64,000 nucleotides of DNA from Anastrepha obliqua (Eukaryota > Arthropoda > Insecta > Diptera > Tephritidae), in assembly GCF_027943255.1 (NCBI RefSeq), contig NC_072893.1, positions 6,324,001 through 6,388,000 on the forward strand. The letters are read 5' to 3'. Below the pieces are notes generated by a model. It worked only from the letters and a program-made list of their open reading frames with translations, searched no databases and was not told the DNA's origin. Each line of letters opens with the position of its first letter. The first letter of the stretch is position 1. Shown one piece after another: positions 1 to 9,584 of this stretch. The position numbers and the translations under genes are program-made.

Positions 1-391
1 ACCAAGCGTCATTCTTCACCAAGACAATGCGAAAGCTCTCACTTACTCTCACGTAACGGCTCACACAAGAGAGCTTTTGATCACTCAAAAGATCAAATTA
101 ATGAGTCATCTGTCTCATAGCCCTAATTTGGCACCTAACGATTTCTTTTTGTCCCGAACATCAAAAATAAAATGCGAGGTCAACAAGTTTCAAAGCCTGT
201 AGAAGCTGTTGGCGTCTTAAAACTGCTCACTTGGGAGGTATCTACTTCCGAAAAATTGTCAAACAATTGGTTCAAGCGAATGCAGAAGTGTATTGACGTG
301 AAAGTAGAATATTTTGAAAACAATAATTCTATTTTTATTATTATTTTACTTGGTTTTTTTGTTACGTGTAAACTATAAATATCAACCCTCG
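1..391 (+). mobile_element. mariner transposase C-terminal remnant with 3' terminal repeat
   Basis: Reading from base 2 gives the second catalytic block (HQDNA) and then SPNLAPNDFF, the hallmark C-terminal part of a Tc1/mariner transposase, which cuts and pastes its own DNA at TA sites. A frameshift near 150 moves the reading into the frame that begins at 172, which carries the typical end of the protein (WFKRMQKCIDVKVEYFE). The spacing between the two Asp is 38 by my count, longer than the usual 34, from extra residues just after the first Asp. The copy is cut by the left window edge, so the HTH half is unseen. The terminal repeat AACCCTCG ends at about 391 followed by TA; it matches the ends of the element at 8746-9582. 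Not functional. Confidence 0.8.
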
Positions 392-393
392 TA

Positions 394-1723
394 AGAATGT
401 TTGACAAACGCAGGATTGGAAAAGTTCAATGCTGTAGCCATGATTTGCTTCCAGCAGCGGCGCAAGACAAATTGTTGTCATATTTCAAACAGACTGTCAG
501 TCTAGAAACTGCAAATATTACATTTTTTCTTTGGAAAGTCATAATGAAATGAAGAAAAATTTGCCGGCCTTTTGACCTTTGCTTTTTATTAAATCTATTT
601 CAGTAAGTTTGTGCAATATTTTCCATCTTTTCAATTGCATTACATTTTTCATTAAGCAAAAACTGTGCTTTTCACTCGGTTGCTCGGTTGCCTCTGTGAG
701 GAGAACGCATACGCACACACACATACACATACTACAGTGCATGAAATAGTGATAAGTCGAAACTTTAACTTTTTTTAACATACACAGATGCACATACATT
801 TACATTAGTATAGACTTGTGCTTTAAAAAAATTCAACTTCACTCTCCGCTTTAGTTTCGGGGAGTCCACGCAGCCATAGTTGCTTTTGCTGTAAGCCACA
901 AATATCGCAACTGAGAATATTTTGAAAAACAATAAAACCAATTTCTTTATTATTTGACTGTGCTTTCATTTGACTGTGCTTTCATTCTTGGGCTCGAAAT
1001 ATGGAAGCTATCCTCGTACCAATAAATGAGAATTTTGAATTAAATGACCTCGTCGACATGCAAATATAAAATGGATGTCTTGTATAATTTTAGTGCATCA
1101 TACTGGACATATAATGACATGTGATACTAAGTATTTGTTTTATTTTTATTTTTTTTATTTTTCCTAATTTTTTTGTATTTTTTATATTTTTTAAATTTTT
1201 TAATGTTATTCATTTAGTAATCTAAGAATGCATTATTTCTTACAGACTATGAAAACAGATTCATTCTAAACAATTCAATCAAAATTAACCTAAAATTTAC
1301 CAAAATCATTTTAATGAAGAAATCGTAACATTTTTTATAGTTTACGAAAAAAGAATATTAGGCAGTATTTAGAATCTAGTTAAACAATTCATTTAGTAAC
1401 ATTTTAAAGCAGTACTTTGTGGAAGAAAAGTATAGGCCAATACGATTTGAAAGCGAATGAAATTCCCTTAAAGTTCTAAAGTTCTTCAAATCGAAGCTTT
1501 GGAAGCATAATAAGTTTTAACCATCCCTAACCACAAAATATCATGATTTCACAAGCTACGCTTCCAAATAATGGAAATTTACTTTGAAAAAAAAAAAAAT
1601 TAAATATAAACATCTGTTCACAAAGTACACAGAACGAAGTGTTGAAGAAGACGCCGAAATGTCGATTCATCGTCCTTCTCAAGTTGTTGGTCTTTGCCCA
1701 TCTTGTCTTACGCCCCTATAAAA
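394..1723. other. non-coding, AT-rich, no gene seen
   Basis: No supported gene. A short relic at about 912-955 repeats the 3' end of the mariner at 1-391 (EYFEK-stop and the A-rich trailer). It is followed by a perfect tandem duplication of a 16-base unit at 953-984. A T-rich stretch lies at 1150-1210. Confidence 0.5.
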
Positions 1724-1725
1724 TA

Positions 1726-2972
1726 CGAAGTGTGTTCAAAAAGTATCGCGAATTTAGAATTTTCGCAGGTTACGTATATTCGGATTTCGATTTTTTTGTG
1801 GCGATATGTTGGTCCTCATGTCTTCCACCCATGCCGACGAGTTCGGCCATTTTGAATGTTCGGTTAATTGTTGACAGCTGATTTGCTTGCACGTGTTTCA
1901 GCTCGTCGTCGATTTTTACCTATTCAAAAAGATGGATCAAAGAACCTGTATCCAATGTATCGTGTGAAAAACGAAATTAAGTGCGCGGATGCATTCCGAA
2001 TGTTGACTTTGTCATACGGAGAAGTACTTTGGACCAAAGCATCGCTTATCGGTGGTACCAGAAGTCCGACCCGTGCCGGACGCCCGATCACTTCAACAAC
2101 AGACGAAAAAATTGATGAAGTGAAGAAAATGATATTGGCCAATCGTCGAATCACCGTTAGAGGATTTGGCTCGTGCCATTCGATTTTTTTCAATGATTTG
2201 GGCATCAGACGGGTCGCCGCAAAATTCGTACCAAAACTGCTCAATTTCGACCAAAAGCAGCATCGCATGAACGACGATCCAAATTTGCTCCAGAGGGTCA
2301 TAACTGGTAACGAATCGTGAGTTTATGGTTATGGCATGGAAACCAAAGCTCAATCATCTTAATGGAAGCTGCCGCACGAACCAAGACCGAAAAAAGCGCG
2401 CCAAGTTCGGTCGAATGTAAAAGTTTTGCTTACCGTTTCCTTCGATTGCAGGGACATTGTGCATCATGAGTTCTTGCCACAGGGTAAAACGGCCAATAAG
2501 GAATATTACCTGCAAGTTATGCGCAGTTTGCGCGAAGCATTCCGCCAGAAACGCCCGGATTTGTGGAAGAACAAAAATTGGCTCTTGCATCACGATAACG
2601 CCCCTGCTCACACATCGTTGCTTGTGCGCGACTTTTTGATAAAAAAAAACACACTAATGATGCCACAACCACCGCATTCCACCGTACTCCGCAGATCTGG
2701 CCCCCTGTGACTTTTTCTTGTTCCCGAAACTGAAGAGGCCCATGAAAGGACGACGCTACACTACGATTCAAGAGATAAAGACGGCATCGCAGGAGGAGCT
2801 GAACAAGATTAAAAAAAAATGATTTTTTGAAGTGCTCCGAAGATTGGTAGAAACGTTGGCACAAGCGCATAATACCTCATGGACATTACTTTGAAGGGGA
2901 CAAAATAGATATTAATGAATAAATGAATAATGAAAAAACACAAAATTCGCGATACTTTTTGCACACACCTCA
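1726..2972 (+). mobile_element. full-length but dead DD34D mariner
   Basis: Both terminal inverted repeats are present (about 30 bp; inner part AAAAAGTATCGCGAATTT is identical at both ends), flanked by TA at 1724-1725 and 2973-2974, the mariner target duplication. The transposase starts at ATG 1932 (MDQRTCIQ) and can be followed in pieces to about 2909: N-terminal HTH region, linker with TSTTDEKIDEVKKMIL, KFVPKLLNFDQKQHRM, FLPQGKTANKEYY, LLHHDNAPAHTS and, after a frameshift near 2680, YSADLAPCDFFLFPKLKRPM. It is dead: the first catalytic Asp is Asn (TGNES) with a stop directly after it, there are deletions near residues 40 and 90, and there is at least one frameshift. About 1.25 kb, normal for a mariner. 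Confidence 0.93.
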
Positions 2973-2974
2973 TA

Positions 2975-3649
2975 CAGCTCGTGCGAGAATTGTAGCCAAA
3001 TGACTATCGTTTGCGTCGAAATTTTGCTAATTGGGCTCATTTAGATTATTTATTATTCAGATTTATTGGAAAAATTAGTGAAAAATTGGGATTGGTCTGA
3101 AATAGAAAAAAATTATATTCCAACAATATTTCTGTTTTGTATTATCATTTTAAGCTCTCAAGCTTTTAAAAAGACACCCGATATACCTATCAATTCAAAA
3201 TCCCGCATCACTTTAATGTGAAAATTTCGGAATATTCACTCGGGGATGGCTTACAATATAGTAAATTGGGGCTGCTCTTTCGAATTCCTTCATGTTGGAC
3301 TTTCTTAAGCCGTCTGCTAAATGTGTCTTAACAGCTGTTAAATTTTTGTCCAGTTTTCCCATGTGAGCACCTCCTTGTTTTAACATTTCATTTTCAAAAT
3401 GACATCAACCAAATCAGATCGCTGAATTCGCACATGCAAATGACGCGGTAGAATAAAAATTGAGTTTTCCAAATCAGCGAAATGTCAGCTGATATTAATT
3501 CAGTGATGGCATGAAATTCGCTATTTTTTAACAGTGAAATTCATAAAATTCCACCTAATATTTCTGTTTTTGCAGAGGTTTTTGGCAGTTTTAACAGAAC
3601 TGGAAATGTTGAAATGTGGGCCGGAGATCTGCATTTTTATATAATAAAA
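2975..3649. other. non-coding, nothing recognised
   Basis: AT-rich sequence without a supported reading frame, repeat or RNA. Confidence 0.5.
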
Positions 3650-3815
3650 GAATCAACTTCTTGGACGAGGGCCATTTCATACTCGCCGCTATGTCAGCAA
3701 GCAAATTTGCAGTTAGAAATGTGCGACCAGCCATCAGTACAACCACAAGGATTTGCTGCAATGTATGGCTTGGTGGCATCATCGGATCTTACTTGTTTCG
3801 AAATGAGGAAGGCAA
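3650..3815 (+). mobile_element. DD41D-type transposase fragment
   Basis: With one or two frame changes this stretch reads as the segment around the first catalytic Asp (LDEGHF, degenerate SKQ) and then GGIIGSYLFRNEEGNTV, the conserved block that precedes the second catalytic Asp in the DD41D mariner relatives seen complete elsewhere in this window (for example GPYFFQNKAGQAVTV in the copy at 59142). About 55 codons survive; no terminal repeats were found. A relic. Confidence 0.6.
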
Positions 3816-3852
3816 CACTGTTTTGTATTTAGTTTTTATTGTTGATATTTAA

Positions 3853-4930
3853 GCGGAGTAATGTTCAAGGCAAAAAATGAATTTATTGCACCTCCAGTCA
3901 ACTGTGCTAAATTATAGTTTTTTTTCCTTCTGTATAAAAAAAATGTTTTAGAATTTCAATTGGCTATAATTACGACTTCATAGATGTTTGTGTGCATGAA
4001 CCGGTAAACACAACTTACACACGCACGCCTAATTATTTCGTATTAGAGTATTAAAGCGGATAAGACTGGTTATGCGCAATATTTGTTTTCGGTAATTCAT
4101 TTTGTAATTAAATTATCAAAAGCAAAGCAGATTGAAAGGAAAGGGATGAATTGGCCGCGCGCGCACAAATGCGCACAAAGCCAGAAGCAAAAAAAAAAAA
4201 AACATTTATGGCACCAGAAATTTGCTAAAAATTACCAAATGGGGCCGAGGTTCATGGGCAGGTGCCACAAGCGCATACGCCAAGGGGGAGGAGCAGGCCA
4301 TAAATTATGGAAATATGAATGTTGGGGCAGTTTTGCAAATTATTTCGTAATTTTTGTTGCCGTCTTCTGCTGATGCGGTGACGGTAATTCAATTAAAGCG
4401 TAATCGCAGTTGCACCAGCATCGCGAGCGAATGCTCCGACGCGCAACCGACATCAAGCGCTGAGATCTGAGATAGTGTGCACCATTTTTTTTGTTTTTTG
4501 GTGCCTTCTCTTAAATCATTTTTAGTTTTGCCGCTGTCGCCATTCGCTAATTACCGCAATTCGTTTTAGAGCGCAAACATTGCTTCCGTTCACTCTTGCT
4601 TTTTTGTTAACCTTTTACGGTTGTTGTTTTTTTTTCCACTGCGGCCAATTTGAACGGGGCTTGGCCCACAAATATACGTTAATTAATTGTCACTTTTGCA
4701 ACGCAAACAAATAGAACAAAAAAATTCAAGCGAGATAAAGTTTCACGAAAATATATGAATAATGGGGGAAGATGTAGAAATAGAATAGTAACGCAAAAGA
4801 ATAATTTCAGGCCGGCATTGAATTTCTGCTAACGTCACAGCGGAGCGCAATTTTTAGTGTTGTGACGACAAAGCGGTAGGCAAAGAAAAAAAGAGTCTCG
4901 GTAAGTGAGCTGCATGCGCATTCCAGGTGT
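3853..4930. other. non-coding, nothing recognised
   Basis: No supported gene. Contains an A-run at about 4189-4202 and mixed GC-richer blocks at 4150-4460 with no coding signature. Confidence 0.5.
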
Positions 4931-4934
4931 ACTT

Positions 4935-5148
4935 AAAAGCAAGGCGCATTCATTAAAGGTGGTGGCACTAGACCAACAACAATGATTTGTACGCTTCATT
5001 GCCGCGGCAAAGTATTGGCAAGTAGAAAACAGAGAATGAATTCGCCTTGTTTCATTTTGTGCTGACAGCCACATGAACACGGCGAAAGAAAAAAAAAAAA
5101 CGGATCAGCTGATTGACGATGCCACCTTTAATATATTCGCCTTGCTTA
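4935..5148. repeat. short MITE with about 27-bp inverted repeats
   Basis: The left end (AAGCAAGGCG...ATTAAAGGTGG, 4938-4962) is repeated in inverted orientation at the right end (CCACCTTTAAT...CGCCTTGCTT, 5122-5147) with a few mismatches. TTAA lies at or beside both outer borders. The roughly 210-bp interior has no coding capacity. This is a non-autonomous DNA-transposon structure; its superfamily is not determined. A 12-A run is present near 5088. Confidence 0.7.
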
Positions 5149-5183
5149 AAGGGTATATATTTACTTAATAACAATAAAACCAA

Positions 5184-6250
5184 TTGTTGTACGGGAAACA
5201 GATTGAAGTTTTCTGTGACACTAAATCTGCACTAAAGGTCCTGAAGAACCCAGAGCAAACCTCAAAGATTGTTCAAGAATTAAGAAGAAGCTTCATTATG
5301 TCGCAAGACAGAGCAGTTTTTTTCTTATATGGGCTCCAGGACACTCCGGTGTTCAAGGAAACGAAATTCTCTATGAATTGGCCAACCGTGGATCAGCGGT
5401 TCCTCCACAAGGGCCAGAGCCAATAATCGGAATCAGTTCAGCAGGAATTATGAATTGGATCAGCAATTATGTATGCAATCTAAAGGGTGGTTAAGTTTTA
5501 AGGGCCGGTGTTGATTTTGAATAAAATACAATTTTTTTTTAAATTATTATCATTTCTCCTAATTATGATAATATTGGTATGGCTCAATTACGTGTAGAAC
5601 AAAATATCGGACAGATGGCCGCCGCAGCCACGGCGGTACACCTCCATCCGATGGTCCAAACTTACGATGACGCTGAGGCATAATAGAGGTTCTAAGCCAT
5701 TAATGTGCCGAATTATCTCATTCTTTAGCTCTTGAATTGTTGCTGGCTTATCGACGTACACCTTTTCTTTCAAATAACCCCAAAGAAAAAAGTCCAACGG
5801 TGTTGTTGACGTTTAGGTGTGATTCACATTCAACATCGGCCCTTGAAATTTAACCACCCTTTACATAAAGAGCGATGGTCCGGTCTAGAACGCTGCAGAA
5901 CTGCAAAGTGTTTTGTGACAAGTCCGAAGGGAAAACTGTCAAACTTTCTACTAAAACTTGGAAGGAAAGACGTTCGGTTGATCGTCAGTATTATTACAAG
6001 ACACAACCCATGTGGTCAGCATATGACCTCCATTGGAATCATTGAGGATCCAATGTGCCTTACTTAGAGCAGCCGGATAATACAGAGCATTTTTTCTGTG
6101 AGTGTACTGCCTTTGCTAGAGCAAGGCTACGAGTTTTGGGTTCCGATGTCGTGAGAATGAGTAATATTCGTTCTCTAAAACTGGAGGATAATTACAGGTT
6201 TACTAAAGAATCTGGAAACTGTTTTTGTTTCCTATCTTTTTTCTGATACT
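5184..6250 (+). mobile_element. LINE remnant: RNase H end plus C-terminal domain
   Basis: The left part (5184-5480) encodes the second half of a retrotransposon RNase H domain (FCDTKSALKVLKNP, then a decayed equivalent of the WVPGHxGxxGNE block). After the element inserted at 5483-5861, the reading continues at 5864 with HKERWSGL, NFLLKLGRKDVRLIVSIITRHNPCG and a cysteine-rich EHFFCECTAFARARLRVLG block, the usual C-terminal zinc-knuckle domain of RNase H-bearing LINEs. Removing the insert and one TA gives an uninterrupted join (CNL-HKERW). The 5' end is lost, and frameshifts occur near 5340 and 6055. Non-functional. Confidence 0.8.
5483..5861 (-). mobile_element. internally deleted DD41D element (379 bp)
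   Basis: Ends are inverted copies (AAGGGTGGTTAAGTTTTAAG / its complement) flanked by TA at 5481-5482 and 5862-5863. The interior on the minus strand keeps the last 69 codons of the transposase (MDFFLWGYLKEKVYVDKPAT ... GGHLSDILF), close to the C terminus of the larger copy at 59142-60070, so this is a deletion derivative of that family. It lies inside a LINE and is therefore younger than it. Confidence 0.92.
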
Positions 6251-6344
6251 TTTCTCCTTTCCCCCTTGACTATCTACCCTCTTCCCAGAGCTCTAAATAC
6301 ATACAATGGGCTTTTTAGCCTGAGTTCGACCAATTCAAATTTCA

Positions 6345-6560
6345 AATTTCAATAGTTGTACTCTTGTCGCCCACTGACAAGCGTTTGCTGCAAAAAAGCG
6401 AGGACGATATACCAAAAGTATGGCAACGAGTATTATGAAGACGGTTGTGGCATTCACTGCCTATTTGTGGATTTTAAAAAGGCTTTTACCTTTAATATTT
6501 CGCCCGAAAGGCGTGCCGTGTCGTGTCTTTGGTATCAATGATTCTGACAGGAACAACATC
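6345..6560 (+). mobile_element. RTE-like reverse transcriptase fragment
   Basis: Reads as the start of a LINE reverse-transcriptase palm: a decayed recruit of residues around 6356, then YGNEYYEDGCGIHCLFVDFKKAF, where F-x-DF-KAF is RT motif A with the catalytic Asp. Similarity is lost after about 6500. Only about 60 codons remain. The nearest relatives in the window are the RTE-like pieces at 17820 and 28060, which cover other parts of the protein. Confidence 0.6.
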
Positions 6561-6868
6561 CAAGGTGCGGCTATGCTCGCGGCCTTCCTATCGTTGCGAG
6601 AAACCAACGCGCACTTGCTGACTGTATGCAGGAACTGATAACTAAAGCTAACCTTGAAGCCTTGAAGTTAGTGTCGATAACACAAAATACCTCATCAACT
6701 AAAAAGCGTCTCCTAAACACTATCTACCATACAGAAGGGCCTCCATTTGTAGGATAACAACCAGACGCACCAAAAATTTGTAGGAAAATTTCGGCCCCAT
6801 AACAATTACATTTATTATATTTGCGCTTCGTCTCAACTCACTTATATCCAATCGGGTAAATCACTCCA

Positions 6869-7447
6869 CTCATGCGGCCTCGGTAGTTTAGCGTAAGTGC
6901 ACTATACTGCCATCCCAGAGGTTGTGGGTTCTCGAATCCCACGTAAAGCACAGTCCTCGCACTTTTCCAAACATACCTACTTTCCTAGTTTCTCATAACA
7001 AAAAAAAAAAAAAACAAAATTATAATAATTTCATTCCTCAACCTTATCCTTCCAATCCTTACTCCCGCACAAAAGTCAGCGCATTACCTGCATTGTGGCT
7101 GCTAAAACAAGTAAAAAACAAAAAAAAGACACAGTTACACATTGCATCAGTGGCGCCAGCAAGAGGAAGCGGGCAATCGCGGTAATAGCGCAGACACCAA
7201 ATTTAGAAAAGTCCTCAACCATCTGTGCGCTCCTACTGCCAGAAAAATGTAAAACACAGATGACGCTCCAAGCAGTAAGAAGGCGTTGTTCCAAAGCAAC
7301 GAGAGGTGGGCATTCCCACTACTTAGGACTGGTAGCGGCACGCTAATCACCTACCCTGTCAGAAATCAAATCGATTAACGAAACCAACGCAAGGCTGAAT
7401 CTTGTCGAAGCCCTATGCTCCCGAGTGCTGTGAATAAGAAAAAAAAA
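6869..7447 (+). repeat. composite tRNA-headed SINE with target duplication
   Basis: An 11-bp direct repeat AAATCACTCCA flanks the unit (6858-6868; A-tail into 7448-7456). The head (about 6876-6950) is tRNA-like: A-box region GGTAGTTTAGCG and B box GGTTCTCGAATCC (one extra base), so transcription by RNA polymerase III is likely for an intact copy. An internal A-run lies at 7001-7014. The second part (about 7045-7447) matches 56603-57036 and ends in an open stretch reading ETNARLNLVEALCSRVL-stop before the terminal A-tail, which resembles the 3' end of RTE-type LINEs. This structure suggests two retroposons mobilised together. No protein is expected. Confidence 0.8.
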
Positions 7448-7461
7448 ATCACTCCATATTA

Positions 7462-8493
7462 AGGATGATCAGATTGGAGGTATGATACTTTTTCCAATAG
7501 GGCTATTTTGACGGATCACGCGTGACTTCTTCTTCTTCTTAATTGGCGCGATAACCGCTTACGCGATTTTGGCCGAGATTAACAAAGCGCGCCAGTCGTT
7601 TCTTTCTCGTGCTAACCGGCGCCAATTGGACACACCAAGTGAAGCCAAGTCCTTCTCCACCTGATCTTTCCAACGCAGAGGAGGCCTTCCTCTTCCTCTG
7701 CTACCACCAGCTGGTACCGCATCGAATACTTTCAAAGCCGGAGCGTTTGTATCCATTCGGACGACATGACCCAGCCAACGAAGCCGCTGGATCTTTATTC
7801 GCTGCGCTATGTCTATGTCGTCGTAAAGCTCATACAGCTCATCGTTCCATCGTCTGCGATATTCGCCGTTGCCAACGTGCAAAGGTCCAAAAATCTTACG
7901 CAGAATCTTTCTCTCGAACACTCCAAGCGTCGCTTCATCGGATGTTGTCATCGTCCAAGCTTCTGCGCCATACGTTAGGACGGGCATGATGAGAGTCTTG
8001 TAGAGTGTGACTACTTTCGCAATAAAAATATAAAATTTTTTCAAATACTCATTGACATTTCATCATGGAAAGACTTACGCCTCAACAACGTCTACAAATC
8101 GTAAATTGTAGTTCGAAAATAGGGGCTCTGTAAAAAGTGTTCAGCGACGAGGACCGTTGTTGGCTTAATGGCTATGTCAATAAATGAAATTGCCGAATTT
8201 CGGCTGAAGAGCGACCCAAATTCATTTAAGGACAGCCATTGCATCCATTGAAACCACCAATTGGGCACGGCCTACGGGCTGAAGCAATCATCGGTTCATA
8301 TTTCTTCAAAGACGAGGCTGGCGCCAATGTAACGGTGAATGGCGAACGCTATCGCGCAACGATAAACGACTTTTTGATGTCGCGGAAATTGAAGCCCGTG
8401 ATGCCCACAAGACGGCGGTACTTGCCACACAGCCGCGATTTGCCGTGAAAAAATAGATTTACTGTGTCGTCGTTTCGGTGATTGATCACCCTT
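7462..8493 (+). mobile_element. DD41D element with internal deletions and a LINE insert
   Basis: Terminal repeats AGGATGATCA / TGATCACCCTT flank it with TA on both sides (7460-7461, 8494-8495). The transposase starts at ATG 8064 (MERLTPQQRLQIV) and then jumps by deletion to the first catalytic block (VFSDEDRCWLNGYVNK). It continues through LRAEAIIGSYFFKDEAGANVTVNGERYRATI and breaks before the second Asp. It is the sister of the copy at 60498-61554 (same start codon context, same GERYRxxINDFL block). The 5' untranslated part is split by the LINE at 7528-8006. Not functional. Confidence 0.87.
7528..8006 (-). mobile_element. 5'-truncated LINE with (AAG)n tail, family X
   Basis: On the minus strand an open frame of about 149 codons (from TLYKTLIMPVLTYGAEAW to LLISAKIA-stop) encodes the C-terminal part of a LINE reverse transcriptase: TYGAEAW, FERKILRKIFGPL, RRRWNDELYELY, IKIQRLRWLGHVVRM, GRGRPPLRWKDQVEKDL. 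It ends in an AAG repeat (seen as CTT repeats from 7528). GTGACT at 7522-7527 and 8007-8012 is the likely target duplication, and the sister element at 60498 shows the uninterrupted target. Its frame is intact, so it is among the youngest insertions here. Confidence 0.88.
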
Positions 8494-8745
8494 TATGTTT
8501 ATATTTCTTATATCGAATTAACTACACTGGTAGAAATTTTAATTCCGGTTGAAATTTGTGCAGAAATAACTTGCGAATTGAGTTAAGTCTCAAACCAACT
8601 GTTCCAAGTAGGCAATCAAATAAAATCAGATAGTACAGCCGATTTCGCTCTATTCAGCTGTACCTTTGTTGAAAATAAATGAGTAAACGTGAAGCGTAAA
8701 CACAATAATATACAAACAATTCTTGTGTTAGAATAAAGAATAGTA

Positions 8746-9582
8746 CGAGGGTCGTTTATAAAGTCCGTGCAATAATAAAAACTACTTGAGTCTTTCTAAG
8801 TTTTCGCCATAGTCTCTTTTTAGGCCTTTACATTTCGTCCAACGCTGTTCTAGTTTGTTGATGCCTTCCCAGCCGAATAATAGGAGTTACCCAAGGCTGA
8901 AAAATAGCCATTCGTTTCTGAAATCTCCTCCTCGTTTGAGCAAAATCTTTTTCCTGCCAGGCATTTCTGCAAATTGTGGAACAAATTGTTATCTGAAGGG
9001 TCCGAGGGAGCCACAGTTTGGTGGTAACGGACCATGGTTAAGTCCACACCTCAGGAACTATACAAAGAAGTGTATGCGCATGCATTATAGGTGCCATGGG
9101 TACAACCTCCGGTGATGCCCTAAATGATTTGTTCTCCTTAGATCTCAAGATACAGCAAGAAGCAATAACAGCAATGTGTAGACTCCATTAATATGGTTTC
9201 TAGCGCAAAGACGGAACTGCGGATCTTTAATTTTAAGTCCAGACCAGATAAACCAGAGTCAAAAATCCAGAGTGCATTCAAAAAAATTCGCTGGATATTT
9301 TGTTTACCGATGGATCCAATCATAAAATATATTCTGGGGGGAAGGAAATAAGAGGTATGCAACCACAACTGCAGAGGCATGAGAGCTAGAGCGTTGTCGT
9401 GATGGAAAGGAAAATCACTCAACTTCCTCTAATCAAACGAATGCCAAGCACAAAGAACTCGACCGATCGGGCTGAAACTTGGTGTGTGTTCTTTCAAGAG
9501 CTGTTACTGACTAAACATAACCCCGATACGCGCTAGTAGTGCCTGTTCTCTGACTTTGCACAGACTTTCCAAACGAACCTCG
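8746..9582 (-). mobile_element. mariner with TACGAGG ends, deleted and interrupted
   Basis: About 28-bp imperfect terminal repeats (CGAGGGTCGTTTATAAAGTC on the left; its counterpart ends at 9582) with TA at 8744-8745 and 9583-9584. On the minus strand the right part holds a degenerate FHHDNA block near 9400. The left part holds APSD-NNLFHNLQKCLAGKRF and the C terminus EQRWTKCKGLKRDYGEN (9030 down to 8780), both typical of a mariner transposase. Between them lies the LINE piece at 9075-9355. Most of the N-terminal half is missing. The terminal repeat is shared with the fragment at 1-391. Confidence 0.78.
9075..9355 (+). mobile_element. LINE fragment: RT thumb to RNase H start
   Basis: Plus-strand reading with breaks gives TSGDALNDLFSLDLKIQQEA, the linker found between reverse transcriptase and RNase H in I/LOA-like LINEs, and then ILFTDGSNHKIYSGG, the first catalytic block (TDGS) of RNase H. 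Stops interrupt the middle. It lies between the two catalytic blocks of the mariner at 8746-9582, so it inserted there or replaced part of it. Confidence 0.6.
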
Positions 9583-9584
9583 TA

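Noticed and set aside
6876..6950. A tRNA gene
   Set aside because: The A and B boxes are present, but the B box has an extra base, no cloverleaf closes cleanly, and the sequence is the head of a retroposon with target duplication.
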